NCBI GenBank assembly: GCA_036897095.1 | Contig: JAYMSP010001909.1 | Location: forward strand, 1-27,784 | From: Plantago elongata | Lineage: Eukaryota; Streptophyta; Magnoliopsida; Lamiales; Plantaginaceae | Direction: 5' to 3' | DNA length: 27,784 nt | Shown here: piece by piece, positions 1 to 10,946 of the stretch | Layout of the letters: each line of letters opens with the position of its first letter | Numbering within the stretch: position 1 is the first letter of the stretch | The notes under the pieces: generated by a model | Told to the model about the DNA's origin: nothing | Seen by the model: the letters and a program-made list of their open reading frames with translations, nothing else | Databases searched by the model: none | Made by a program: the position numbers and the translations under genes

Positions 1-1300
1 TATTTTGGTATTTATATATATTTTGGATGTTCGGCACAATCCTTGACGTCCGGACCAGATCTGGGGCGTTACAGAGTTACTTAGAAGTTTTCACGATAAT
101 TGTATGAATGAGAATAATAGTGTGTTAGTATGTATAGTTAACAGTGCGGGTCAATAATAATGTGTTTTTCCGATAATTTACTCGATTTTATTTGGTAATT
201 CGTGCATTTTGTATTGTAACTTCTAATTAAAGTCGTAACTACTATTAACTAGTAGTATATGGCTTAATTTGACACGTGTTTAAGCTTTAAAAAATCATTT
301 CTCTAGAACAATTAACCAGCTAACATACACATTCACACAGCCTAATTGTTTAACTTGCACGTGTGTATAACTATTGATATGAAAATGAATACTACAAATC
401 ATCCCAAAGTTCATACTTGTACATACATACAAATTTACCTTTATGGCTTTATCAATATATAAATTGCTTCTATATGTACACTTCCTCTTCACTCTTGTGT
501 GGAATTGGGTTCTCAAACCACAATATGTTCACCTATACCTCCCATGAAATGAATAAAAAGAATCATCTAGCTAACCTAGAATTTTTATTTTTTAGGACAG
601 CTAACCTAGAATTAAATAGTTGTGAAATTAGGGCTTTCTATATCAAGTCAAACTTGCAAGGTGAATTTAATGAGTAAAAACGCGATTGTAAATCAATGTT
701 CTTTAGAAGTTAGACACATATCCAAACTAGGATTGGACTACATGCCATAGATAAGCCCCTCGAACCCTAGTGGGTCGGGGATCCTCTCCATTCCATCCCA
801 TTGAGGAGTTGCCTATGAGATAATTGTGCCTCACTCCTCGAGTGGAGATCCTTGAGAATAATTTTCGAGCCTCAATCAGATTTATACTAATTCGTGCTCG
901 ACCCAACAATTCCAATAAATATAAACAAGTAAAAATGAAGAAGATAAATAAGTTTAATGTGATAAAGAAGATACATGTTGAATGGACCAAGCTAGCTAGC
1001 TAATTTCCCGCGTCACATGATGGAGTCATATTTGTTGGTACATAGTGTAATACTATTAAATTATATCCTCAGGGTCACAGTATTATAATTTTAGAACCAC
1101 GTATACAACTCGGAAAATATTGGTCTAGTCTTTGAATAAACTAGGACAGGTCAGGTCAGGTCTGGTAATAATTGAAAAAGGAAGGTAGAAGAAGAGAAAA
1201 GAAATGGTCTTAATTGAGATGCATACAAATCAAATCTTGTACAACTAGAAGCAGTAGAATGCAAACTTTGAAAGTAGTTTGTTTTGATGAACCATTTCTA
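1..1300. other. AT-rich intergenic DNA upstream of the MDL3-type gene
   Basis: No credible gene is seen. Short open frames here have no recognisable domain and lie in low-complexity AT-rich sequence. The first 80 bases end in a ggggcgttacag string reminiscent of plant LTR retrotransposon edges, but no second end is visible. The last few hundred bases presumably hold the promoter of the next gene. Confidence 0.6.
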
Positions 1301-1301
1301 T

Positions 1302-1309
1302 CTATAAAT
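1302..1309 (+). promoter_or_regulatory. TATA box of the MDL3-type gene
   Basis: The string ctataaat lies about 150 bases before the ATG at 1457. It is followed about 30 bases later by CA-rich sequence (ccaacgctcaacaacacc) typical of a plant transcript leader. Spacing and composition fit a TATA box with transcription starting near 1335-1340. The transcription start is inferred. Confidence 0.5.
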
Positions 1310-1456
1310 ACCTCTGCTCACATGCAAACCCAACGCTCAACAACACCAAGCAAAACAAAATTATATTACTACCACTACATTATCTCTCTCAATCAAATTA
1401 GTACAAAAGCTCCTAGTTGATTGATAACATTGATTCTTAGCTTGAAGATCGTCAAG

Positions 1457-3228
1457 ATGCCTTGTCTAAACATCAACACCAACGTCAACCTTGACGGAGT
1501 CGATACAGATCCTATCTTCGCGGAGCTCACCAAGGTTATCTCCCAAATCACCGGAAGACCTGAAAACGTACGTTCATTTATCTAATTTAATTGAGTTTCG
1601 ATCGTCTCTTGCACATATGCATGATTTTTTCAACTTCTACCATGTTCAATGTGCGCGTTTGGGGAGTTTGCGTGTACAGTGTACTGTATGTTCATTGTTC
1701 ACCATTCTCACATCACCTGTGATTTCGACATATGAAACATGATATCTGAGATTGGACATGGATTTTATTGCATCTATAACCAGCCAAAAGCAAATTAATG
1801 GATTATCTTCCAACATGTAGATTTGAGAAAAAGTCTATAAGGAGCTTATTACAATTAATTGATTAATTAAGAATGGTAAAATGTCAACCTCTTGTTGACG
1901 TCGTATTAAATGTGATATATACTAGTTACTCACAATTAAATTTTTAGATACCGATTGAGATATAATTTGAGTGGTCTTTTCTAATTGATATTGATTTTTT
2001 TGTGTAATGTTCGATTTGAATGAGAAAATGACCGCTCCATCGGTATGACAAACAACCCATTAGTCTTTGATCAACAATTACATATTGATGACACAAGTCT
2101 CACTTATCTGGTCGAATATAGTTTTGAAATATAGTCCGGTAATTAAGAGGTTTATTATGAGTGTATTTATGTTAATATTAGTTGAGTGTCATAATATTTA
2201 ATAATTAATGAAAATGAAAATGTGAAATTTACGATTTAAATGACTAGGATATGATCATCAAATATGCAACATATATAGTGGGAATTTTCTCCCTCACATA
2301 CCATCTCCTGGCTTTTTGACATTATTGTGGGTATTCTCTCCGTTTCGTTAACAATAAAACAATTTAATTTTACATATATTTTAAAAAATATATAGAGTAT
2401 GTGGTAAAAAATATGTTCGTGATTGATAATGTGTATGAGGTATAAAAGTATATGTGGAAGAAATAATATATGATTAAATATAAATCGTAGAATTATTTGT
2501 ATAAATGAAAAATTATTTCATTTTAGTGGGATGTTTAAAATGAATTTACGGGATGGATTTACGTATAATTCTACTTTTACCTTTTGACTCGTGTAGTACT
2601 GTAGTGTATTTGTTGGTATTTTGTGTTGTGAACCTTTTGACTCGTGTAGTACTGTAGTGTATTTGTTGGTATTTTGTGTTGTGAAGTTCTTCTATAATAA
2701 TTACTCGAGGAAATTCAATAATTCAGTACTACAATCAATAATTAAGCAGTACCCTTGGTCGTGTCACTCTTTACCGACCATATATAGGAAGCAACAATAA
2801 CATGCAATTTATGATCATGCCCATTTTACTTAGCCGACCCGTCTCTTTTAATTTACTATTCAAATAATTAATGCCGCATCGTCAACTCTTAATTATTGAT
2901 CACAAGTACATAATCTACTTTAATGCCCATATAATTAACTACCTAATGTCTAATGATATTTCTAGCAATGTATAGCTAATAAATGGTTCATTGTTGTTAT
3001 GAATTTCAGTTTGTGATGATTCTGGCAAAAGGATCCGTGATCCTAACCTTCGGAGGGAACAAAGAACCTTCGGCGTTGGTTGAAATCGTCGCGATGGACA
3101 TAATTAACACCGAAATGAAGAGGAAATTGATCGTCACAATTGGTACTATTTTAGAGAACAGGCTCTCTATTCCCAGGACAAGATTTGTGCTCAAAGTCTT
3201 TGCTCCCAAACCAAACTCCAAGTTGTAA
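1457..3228 (+). CDS. MDL3: MIF/D-DT-like protein, MDL3 type, with C-terminal SKL
   Basis: Two exons, 1457-1567 and 3010-3228, joined by a GT-AG intron of 1442 bases, give 109 residues. The protein starts MPCLNINTNVN and has the tautomerase-superfamily N-terminal Pro2, the FGGNKEP loop (51-57) and a beta-alpha-beta length close to the usual 115 residues. It ends in Ser-Lys-Leu (107-109), a canonical PTS1 signal for peroxisome import. Arabidopsis MDL3 has the same design: SKL end and no GWNGSTF tail. Compared with animal MIF, the active-site Lys32 position is Arg34 and the Tyr95 position is Val97, so classical tautomerase activity is doubtful. In animals MIF is a cytokine and tautomerase; in plants MDL proteins have been linked to immunity and flowering. 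The start is set by homology, since Pro2 must follow Met. It is a paralogue of the gene at 7711-9639. Confidence 0.93.
2580..2685. repeat. Perfect tandem duplication, 2 x 53 bp, in an intron
   Basis: The 53-base unit beginning ccttttgactcgtgtag at 2580 is repeated without any difference from 2633 to 2685. It lies in the single intron of the MDL3-type gene. Identity implies a recent duplication or conversion, or an assembly duplication. Confidence 0.95.
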
Positions 3229-4514
3229 CTAATTTCTGCTTAAAAATTAAGAAATTGTATGTATTACTATTTGGATATATTATATGAAGTACGTAGTTGC
3301 TAAGTAGTTTCCATGCATGAAATAATAATTAAATTTTAAAAATATACTAGTGTTCGGCAGTAAATAGAATCTTCCGTTGATCTGTAAATTAATTAAGTTT
3401 TTTAATAGTTATGATAATTAAGCGTTTAATAATGGACGCCCATGTTCATATTGAAACAGTCAACTTCTATAACTTAACTCCTTTTTATTTAGTCATTTAA
3501 TTAGAGATTCTCGAACAAACGTCCAATTCAACATTTTGTTAATTAAAAATTTCTACTCACTTGTTAATTAATTATCCTAATTAGTATAAACAAGATGTTG
3601 ATCACGTCCATTTTTAGGATATAGAATTGATTCATCATCCTCATTGTGGGTATATAGTTGGCATTGGACGACTGAGATGACCGATTGTACCTATCATTTT
3701 TAGTTTAGTCATACAAGGACGAACACACACTCTTCTTTTTTTTATGACAATAAAAAATGCATTCAACAGACACCAAAGGAAGCAACAATTTGATAAGAAA
3801 GAGTTACCCGCCAACAGGGAAGAAAACACAAAAAAATTGGACACTGACCTCGAATTTTATAACTTATACATGAATATTCATAATAATATTTATATAGTGT
3901 AATATTCAATTAATATCGTTATTTAAATATAATAAAAGTAATTTATATTTAATTTACGAACAATTATAATCAACAGAACCTATTAAGATGATCTAAAGTC
4001 ATATACTTTAACCTTATATACAAGATTATAATATATTTATATCACAACTAAATTATAACTTCAAATTAAAATAAAACAATGATAGAATTAATTATTGAAA
4101 GGATAAAATATGCACAATATACAACGCACATTATCAATGACAAATTTTCAAAAAGTAAAATTCAGTGGGGTCAAAAAGTTAATTACAACATGATAATTTT
4201 TCATAAAAATAATGTAATTTTTAATTATACATTATTAATATTTTATTAAAAGTGTGTGTAGTTCAGTTTATACCCGACTTGACAGAATATCGATTAATTC
4301 GGTCAAAATTAACGATTACTTTAAATTTAACAATCAAGTGCCAAGATTGAACAATACAAAATAAGGTATCAAAATTGAACAATTACAACTAAAGATATAC
4401 CAATCTAACGGAATTTAAAATAAATTAATCTAATTAGTAATAAAACTAATGAATTACAACTATATAGTATGAATAAAATATTACAAAACCTAAATAAATG
4501 ATGATAAGAGGGTT
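3229..4514. other. AT-rich intergenic DNA, no gene seen
   Basis: The 3' flank of the MDL3-type gene and very AT-rich sequence. No open frame resembles a protein family. The 67-residue minus-strand frame at 3641-3844 is hydrophobic only because the DNA is T/A-rich. Confidence 0.6.
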
Positions 4515-4517
4515 TTA

Positions 4518-5124
4518 GACCATCTCCAATGGTGACGGACGATGACGCTTCGTCGTGCGTTTTTTCTGCAATGGTGACGCGTCGTCGTTACGTCGTGAAT
4601 GCCACATTATTTTTTTTTAAATTTATGCCGGCCAGTAGCATCTGGTCTGCATACAAAGTATCATCTTGACGCAACACACCTCCAACCACCCGTTCGAACA
4701 ACGGGCTCTCCATTCTGAATCTCCATCGAAAATACTTTGAATATGTTGGACGAACACCGAAGTAGTCTTGCTCCAAGCGAACGGCACAATCTTCTCGCTC
4801 TCTGTCAATGTAAGCACGTGTACGTAGCCGCTACGTCGTGGCTGGACTTGTTGTTGTTGGTAGTGTTGGATCATATATGGCATGTTCTGTATTATCATGT
4901 TTTGCATTTGTACGAAAGGATTGGATGTAGAAGAGCCATCGAGAAGTTCATCAGATGACGAACTGTTCTCGGATGAAGTACTGTTTTCTTGAACTGGGTT
5001 GAACGGTGGCATGAGCAACAGGGATTCAACGGAAGTGATTGATTCAGCCATGGAAGAAATAAGCAGGAGAAAGAAAAACGGAATGAAAGGAGAGAAGAAA
5101 GCAAACGGCTGGAAGGTTTATATA
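4518..5124 (-). mobile_element. PIF/Harbinger transposase relic (HARBI1/ALP1-like N-terminus), frameshifted and truncated
   Basis: On the minus strand an ATG at 5051 opens a Ser/Gln-rich leader (MAESITSVESLL). It reads to about 4845, where the frame must shift. The other frame then shows the family signature: YIDRERED, then EQDYFGVRP and FRWRFRMESPLFERVV. This is the conserved start of plant Harbinger nuclease-like transposases, which normally run to about 350-450 residues with a DDE catalytic core. Here the sequence stops at 4588 after LYADQMLLAGINLK, so the whole core is missing. A minus-strand TATA (tttatata on plus, 5117-5124) precedes the ATG. The lower edge reads TTA then gaccatctccaatgg (4515 on), which fits a Harbinger TTA target site and terminus. 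The matching upper terminus was not found. It is a dead, internally deleted copy. Confidence 0.75.
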
Positions 5125-5190
5125 AAACCCAGGAATATGATACCATATAGAGAATTATGAGACAGGAAGATTTTGTGTATCCAACATAAA

Positions 5191-5350
5191 TTGTTGGAAT
5201 ACTTCTGATGCCTATTTATAATCGAGAGGGTACAAGTAAATTGAAAAATTGTCACATAAGTAATGGGCACTATCTATTGAATAAGACTGGGTAAATAACA
5301 AACTAAACATAACTCCAAGGAGTGGGCTATCAATGTGGAGAATCTTTTTT
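5191..5350 (-). mobile_element. Possible degraded LTR of a Copia-type retrotransposon
   Basis: Read on the minus strand, this stretch has the layout of a plant Copia LTR middle: tctccacattgatagccc near one end, a TATA (tataaataggc, 5210-5220) and a ccaaca end near 5191. No internal coding sequence, primer-binding site or second LTR is visible, so it is at best a fragment. The resemblance is from memory. Confidence 0.3.
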
Positions 5351-6087
5351 TAATAGGAATGACATATTTACTTCTCATCATGACTTCTGGATAATTCCTC
5401 CATGTGATGAAGTGAGTATGTATCATGATGATATGTCCCGAGGAACAGAACGTAACATGTAGGAATAGCAAGGATAAACCATCAGTTAATTCAGAGGAAT
5501 TAAAAAAAAAATTGCATATTAATCTTGATCCAAGACTATTTACGTAAAACAAGTAAATTATACTTACTCGCCGCACTAGAAACATTAAAGCCTCAAAGTT
5601 CTTCTTTGAATATGTTCGCCAAGTGTTTCATATATGTTCGCCATGTATGAGATATTGAAAATATACATCATGATCAGCTTCTTTTCCTCGGTATCCACGG
5701 GTAATCATTCTACTGAACAAACTAGGATGTTCTCGTCGAAAGTAAACTAGACTATTTAGTGAATATAGTTAAAGAGAATATGATCATGAAGAAAAACGAT
5801 TCAAGCAAAAAGGAGAAGGAAAAGTATAATAGATTGTTTGGTATTCATTTAGTATACTATTCATCTGTAAAATATTTATATTTGTTTTGTATCTTTTACA
5901 AAAAAAAATTTAATTCAATGATTACAACCCACGATGGCAACCCTACCTAAACTGTAAATCCCATTTTGCGTGTTCAAAGGGACAACCGAATTGTGGGGGG
6001 AATCAACCAAAGGACTCGAAAAATAGAGTTCCCAAGCTATTACTATGATGAAGGAATAATAGACATGTCCATGGTAGTTGAAGTAAT
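5351..6087. other. Intergenic DNA, no gene seen
   Basis: Only short open frames with no recognisable family are present. The 103-residue minus-strand frame at 5274-5585 overlaps the possible LTR relic and has no domain I can name. Confidence 0.5.
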
Positions 6088-6278
6088 TATCCCTCCGTCC
6101 TATGAAATAAGACACAAAACTTTTCGACACTATTTTTAATGTAGTCAATTGTTTACTGTTATAATATGAATATTAAATTAGTTAGTGGAGGTACTTTTTA
6201 CTATTTTTGGAACGTGTCTAGTTTCATGGGATGTCCATAAAATGAATATGTGTCTTATTTCACGGGACGGAGGGAGTA
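6088..6278. mobile_element. Stowaway-type MITE (Tc1/mariner-derived), complete
   Basis: The left end reads ta-tccctccgtcctatgaaata and the right end, inverted, reads ta-ctccctccgtcccgtgaaa. The inverted ends continue through about 27 bases (ccctccgtcc..gtgaaataagacac) with few differences. The duplicated dinucleotide TA flanks both ends (6088-6089 and 6277-6278). About 187 bases of AT-rich, non-coding interior lie between. These are the diagnostic Stowaway terminus CTCCCTCCGTCC and TA target site. One C is missing at the left tip. Confidence 0.92.
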
Positions 6279-7428
6279 ACATTTAACGATCTTTATATGT
6301 TGATGTGAACACTTGGGTATGACACGGTACTCCTAAATAAGAGATCACATATATCGAATGTGAAATGGGTGCTTCTTTGAGATGAAACAAAGGACTAAAT
6401 CTCTAGAGCATTCGATGAATATTGCCAAATCAGTCCACGGCCAAAATGACAACAACGAAAGGACTGATTAAGGTGTGAAAAACGTTGTGTGAGTATCGGT
6501 GTCTTGTTGCGCACACAACGTCGAACAATTCGAGGCATCACGTATACTAGTTGACAAGTGTATATGATGAAATTTCATTACGGAAGGTTTAAGGCTAACA
6601 ACCATCTTTCTAGATTCAACGAATTATCGAGAACTCTCAAATTGCATTTCTTCATTGCACAAACATGTTTTAGCCAATTTTCATTTACGTGTGGGATTGT
6701 TGGAGAATTGGCTAATTAACCAACCATTTATATATACTAAAGTTGTAAAATGTGTAACTTAACTTAAAAGTTGAAATGTCAAGAGGATATATCTTTGAGC
6801 AAATTTTTTTATGAGGTCCAACATTTATTTTTACATGTTTTATACTTCATCACGTAGTGGGTTGTGTAAGCTATGTTTTATGGCGGCTTAAGTCCATGGA
6901 TTGAGTTGTAACCTTTGAGGTACATTTTCTTGGCTAGATTATCTCCGTGGAGGAGCACACAATCTTTTGCTCCCCCTCTTATCTTTTGGCATTATCTTTC
7001 TCATTATATTAGACAAAATTTACATATTAGGTATACTCTTAAACATAAAAAAATTCTATTTTAACACTTGAAAAGTTTGAAGGAATTAATTTATTAATTA
7101 TGGGAGCACATTTTTTAAGTAAGCCTGAACTATAAAAAAAACGTGTAAATTGCATTTAATGGGAAGATCACACCACTATCCCATCCTAGACCCACTATGA
7201 GTATTTGTGTTTATACAATATCATATTTCCATTAATCTAGGAGGGTAATTGTTGTTAGTTTTGTTATTTATTTTAATTGAGATATGTATATTATTATAAT
7301 TGGAAATATAATACATATTACTAATTATATTATTATTATTATTATTTCGATTGCATGTTTCGCGGGGTAAAACAGCCTGGACCAGCATAAAATATGACAG
7401 TGGTGAAATAAATCTGGATAAAACATTA
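6279..7428. other. Intergenic AT-rich DNA with a small TTA microsatellite
   Basis: No gene is seen. A short (TTA)n run lies at about 7330-7347. A tgttggagaattgg string at 6698 resembles the start of a plant LTR, but no partner end or target duplication was found. Confidence 0.5.
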
Positions 7429-7613
7429 GGGCCTGAGTGGCACAGCATTGTAATGTACATTTGAATGGATTTAGTTAAAATTGTTTTTGGTATAAAGTTG
7501 TAGCATTGTAATGAATATTTGGATGAATTTAGTTGAAATTGTATTAGATATAGTATTGAAATTAATTTCTCCTATCTCTATCCCATTACATTACACGCTA
7601 TGCCACTCAGCCC
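7429..7613. mobile_element. MITE with about 27-bp inverted ends, Tourist-like, in the promoter of the MDL1/2-type gene
   Basis: The left end gggcctgagtggcacagc continues as attgtaatgta. The right end, read inverted from 7613, is gggctgagtggcatagc followed by gtgtaatgta. The two arms match over roughly 27 bases with one gap and a few changes. The interior holds a diverged 58-base direct repeat (7445-7502 and 7503-7560). The left flank is TTA, as expected of Tourist elements, but the right flank (agagtt) does not repeat it, so the family assignment is tentative. Only 97 bases separate its right end from the ATG of the next gene. Confidence 0.65.
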
Positions 7614-7710
7614 AGAGTTCCACCATCAATCAGTCAAACTCAAATAAATACACTCCACAACACCCCAATTCCTTGGTTGATAAACAAGGGTTTTGCAGCT
7701 AATCGAAACG

Positions 7711-9639
7711 ATGCCGTGCTTGAACCTCTCCGCCAACGTCAGCCTCGACGGCGTTGACACCTCTGCCATCCTCTCCGAAGCTTCTTCCACTGTCGCCAAG
7801 ATCCTCGGCAAACCCGAAGCTGTATGTATCTGCTTCTCTCTCAATCTATTGCCTCACTGCATCTATCATTTTGATTCATCTCGATTACTGTTTACTATTA
7901 TACTTGCTATGGCTTTGCGTTATTCGACATACATTTCTAGAATCGTTTGCGGATTTGTTGATCTGATAGGTGGAACTTTTATTTTTACTTGAGATGTAGT
8001 GTACTAGTGTGGCAGTTGTTTAGTGTGAAATTGTGCATAATTGCTCTTGAGATGAGCTGCTTTAGGTGCTATAATAGTTCGCGATTGGCCGAAATGAACC
8101 TGTTCTGCTGTGTTTACTCGATTTCCTGCTTTATTGTTATTTAAGCGACTAGATGAACTTATACTCGACCAACATCTGCATAATTGTCAGCTGAATTGGA
8201 TTCTGATAAAGCTTAATGCCAGATTCCTGTTCATGGCTTTGCATTGTTTGAGTTACATTTCTAAAACCTCTTGCGGATTTGTTGATCTACTAGGTGGCAG
8301 TTGTTTAGTGTGAGAAAGTATATAGTTGTTGTAGAGATGAGCTGCTTTAGGTGCTATAGTAGGTGTTCGCAATTGGCCGAAATGAAGCTGTTCTGCTGTG
8401 TGTTTCCTGCCCTGTTGTTGTAGTAACCTGCGACTAGGTGAACTTATTCTCAACCATACATTTGCATAATTATCATCTCAATTGGAATCGGATATAGCTT
8501 AATGCCTTAGCAAGCTTCGTTTTTGCCTTATTGTGGAATAGAGTCTCATTTTGAGCTCAATCTGCTTGCACTCATCAGATATAAACTGGTCTTAGCTCAC
8601 TTGTTGCAAATCACCAGAGTATATGTTTGCAAAATCGGACTATGATCGTCTCCAGCTCAAAATAGTCTCAAATAAGCTGATTTTTTAAAAGAGTTATTTA
8701 TGTGGTTCTCGTAAAATCAACTAGAATCTATATTTTTGCAGCATCTTTTGCAAAACAGCCATCATATTCACATAAAAATTAAAAACCACCCAGACCCAAT
8801 TCTGCTTCATTTAATCACTTCACAGAATTGGAAAAATCATTCACCCTTGCCCCTTTGGCAGTTGCCCTAGAATATATTATACGGAGGTGGAAAATCTATT
8901 AGAAAATATTTGCATGACAATATATAACTTGTAACCAGAATATACTTGGGTTGACACGACTTGGAATTAGTCAGTTATCTTAGTCTCTATGTCTGCATAT
9001 CCTTAACATTAATCGTCTACACTCATTCCCCTGATAACTCGAAGGGTACTGATATCATGTTGCTTATGCTTTGGTACAGTATGTGATGATCGTACTGAAG
9101 GGATCTGTACCTATAGCATTTGGCGGAACAGAGGAGCCTGCTGCATATGGAGAATTGATTTCGATTGGAGGTTTGAGCTCTGATGTCAACAAGAAGCTGA
9201 GCGCTGCTATTGCTAGTGTTCTTGAATCTAAACTTTCTGTTCCAAAATCACGATTCTACCTCAAATTCTATGATACTAAGGTTTGTAATATGAAGAACAT
9301 ATTGAGTTTATTGATGAAAGGTTCTGGTATGCATCTTCTTCTCATTGCATTCTTGCTGCTTGTTTAGGCCAGTCAGAGCCAAGAACATGCACAATGCCTG
9401 CATTCTTTACACCAGTACTAGATCATGTAAACGAGCTTTCACTATTTAGAGCTATGAAGGAGCTTCAGTTTTATCATTACATCAAGTACTTGATTGCTTC
9501 CTTTGTAAATTGCATTTGTTAGTTGGATTTAATTTGTCTGACTTTGTTACTCTCTCATTTATGTGTCCTGCTGGCCTAATGAACTTCCACTTTCTGTCTG
9601 CAGGGCTCTAACATGGGTTGGAATGGATCGACCTTCTAG
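7711..9639 (+). CDS. MIF/D-DT-like protein, MDL1/MDL2 type
   Basis: Three exons, 7711-7821, 9080-9280 and 9604-9639, with GT-AG introns, give 115 residues, the normal MIF-family length. The protein begins MPCLNLSANVSLDGV, keeps Pro2 and the Lys34 that matches MIF Lys32 (GKP motif 33-35), has FGGTEEP at 51-57, and ends in GWNGSTF like animal MIF. Tyr97 matches MIF Tyr95, but the next active-site residue, Asn97 in MIF, is Lys99. It lacks a targeting signal, so it is probably cytosolic or nucleocytoplasmic like Arabidopsis MDL1/MDL2. Exon 1 ends at the same codon (37) as in the upstream MDL3-type gene, which supports common descent. Retention of intron 2 would replace the tail with about 29 unrelated, hydrophobic residues ending at 9367. 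I cannot say which of MDL1 and MDL2 it matches better. Confidence 0.95.
7909..8506. repeat. Diverged tandem duplication (about 300 bp unit) inside intron 1
   Basis: Copy 1 (7909-8220) and copy 2 (8233-8506) share blocks in the same order: atggctttgc, gcggatttgttgatct, gagctgctttaggtgctat, ttggccgaaatgaa and agcttaatgcc. Copy 1 has an extra 35-40 bases near 7975-8010. The copies differ at many positions, so the duplication is old compared with the perfect 53-bp and 36-bp repeats elsewhere. Confidence 0.85.
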
Positions 9640-9852
9640 ATACCATGTGCGTAAAGTTAACAATCTGCCCTGGTGGTTCCATTCAGGGATTGAACTATCT
9701 GTATTGACACTATTGAATGCATGTGATGCATCTGGATTCTGAGTAACGATCTTGGACGTATTATGTTGCTTTGCACAACTCCTTAATTGGATATTGGACT
9801 TAAGGCTCTTATCTGTAGTTAAATCTTGAATATGTGCATACTTAATTGACTG

Positions 9853-9858
9853 AATAAA
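9853..9858 (+). terminator. Candidate poly(A) signal of the MDL1/2-type gene
   Basis: AATAAA lies 214 bases after the stop codon, within a plausible 3' UTR. Plant signals are loose, so the assignment is tentative. Confidence 0.4.
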
Positions 9859-9954
9859 GGCCTCTAATGTGACCTACCGACCTACTCTCTGCCCACCTTC
9901 TATCTCTGTGTACCAATCTTCGCCTGTCCAATGACAAAATGTCTTACTACTGAT

Positions 9955-10037
9955 TCTGCTAATATAAACACACGCATAGGATATAGCAGCTCTGCTAATA
10001 TAAATACACATGCATGGCAGCAGAGGATATAGCAGTT
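9955..10037. repeat. Short imperfect direct repeat
   Basis: tctgctaatataaacacac..ggatatagcag (9955-9989) is followed at once by tctgctaatataaatacac..ggatatagcag (9991-10037). The second copy has about 12 extra bases. It lies in the spacer after the MDL1/2-type gene. Confidence 0.8.
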
Positions 10038-10046
10038 CTCATGTTG

Positions 10047-10946
10047 TTATGAAGAACATTTGTGTTTTACTTGTTAGATCCTACTGGGCTTTCAGCTCTC
10101 TCATGTCCTAACATAGATGTTAAATATGAAAAGTTTAATGCTGCATCTCGTTGGCTAGCTTCCTAGCATTTTGCAACACTTGGGCAGCCTTTATAAACTC
10201 GAAACCTATCTCATAATCTTGCTGCAACCCTGCTATTCTGCGCGCCATAGCTCACCAAAACTATTTGTATTTCAGTTTTGCAACATGATCATCTTCCATG
10301 TACTGATGTACAATACAATATAATCTCGGTTGAGAGATTTTTAGTCGGCTTATATAATTTTATACATTACGAAATAACAAATGTGTTCGACTTTGCATAA
10401 ATAAATGAAAGGCTTAAATATTTTACAAAGTATAGTAAAAGAGTGGTTTTTTTTATTAGATATGGAAATTCCGATTTTTCTATTTAGGGTCTGTAAATTT
10501 TTATTCAGTGTTTACGTATAGTATGTGGATTTTTACGTACTATATATGAATTTCCATTAGTGTTTATGAATATTTACGTTGTCTGTGGGTTTGTATTTAT
10601 GGACCGTAAATTTTAAAATTTTAAAAATAATAGAATTTCAATATGTAATGAAAAAACATTTTCCGGGGCCTTGTGCATTAACGTAGATCCAACGATGATG
10701 AAGCTTCGTTAATAACGTATTAACTAAGTCATTATAACAGTGAGCAGATACATACCAATACCAGACGCGTCTTCTCTTAAATCAGATAAAAACCTTTCCT
10801 TGCACACGAATCTATTTCCCCTTTCATTTTCTACCGCAAAAAGAACTCCAGTCAACAATCTATATAACCTCCACAAAACAAAATCAAATCAAATTATAAC
10901 GCTTGAAAAACAAACAAACAATCAATCAAATCTGCACCACCCAAAA
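10047..10946. other. Spacer and leader of the PRA1 gene
   Basis: No gene is seen. The stretch from 10440 to 10640 repeats short motifs such as tttacgta and gtttatgaat in a degenerate way. From about 10740 the DNA becomes A/C-rich (ccacaaaacaaaatcaaatc), as expected for the 5' UTR of the gene starting at 10947. Confidence 0.5.

Noticed and set aside
727-990. 87-codon minus-strand frame upstream of the MDL3-type gene
   Set aside because: No recognisable domain; hydrophobic only because of T-rich codons in intergenic DNA.
2330-2580. Possible second Stowaway element in the MDL3-type intron (ctctccgtttcgttaac .. gggatggattta)
   Set aside because: The supposed ends match the Stowaway terminus poorly and do not pair well with each other.
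6698-7010. Possible LTR beginning tgttggagaattgg
   Set aside because: No matching CA end, target duplication or internal retrotransposon sequence was found.
10740-10946. N-terminal extension of PRA1 from a GTG at 10740
   Set aside because: There is no upstream ATG, the extension looks like translated A/C-rich leader, and family members start at the position of the ATG at 10947.
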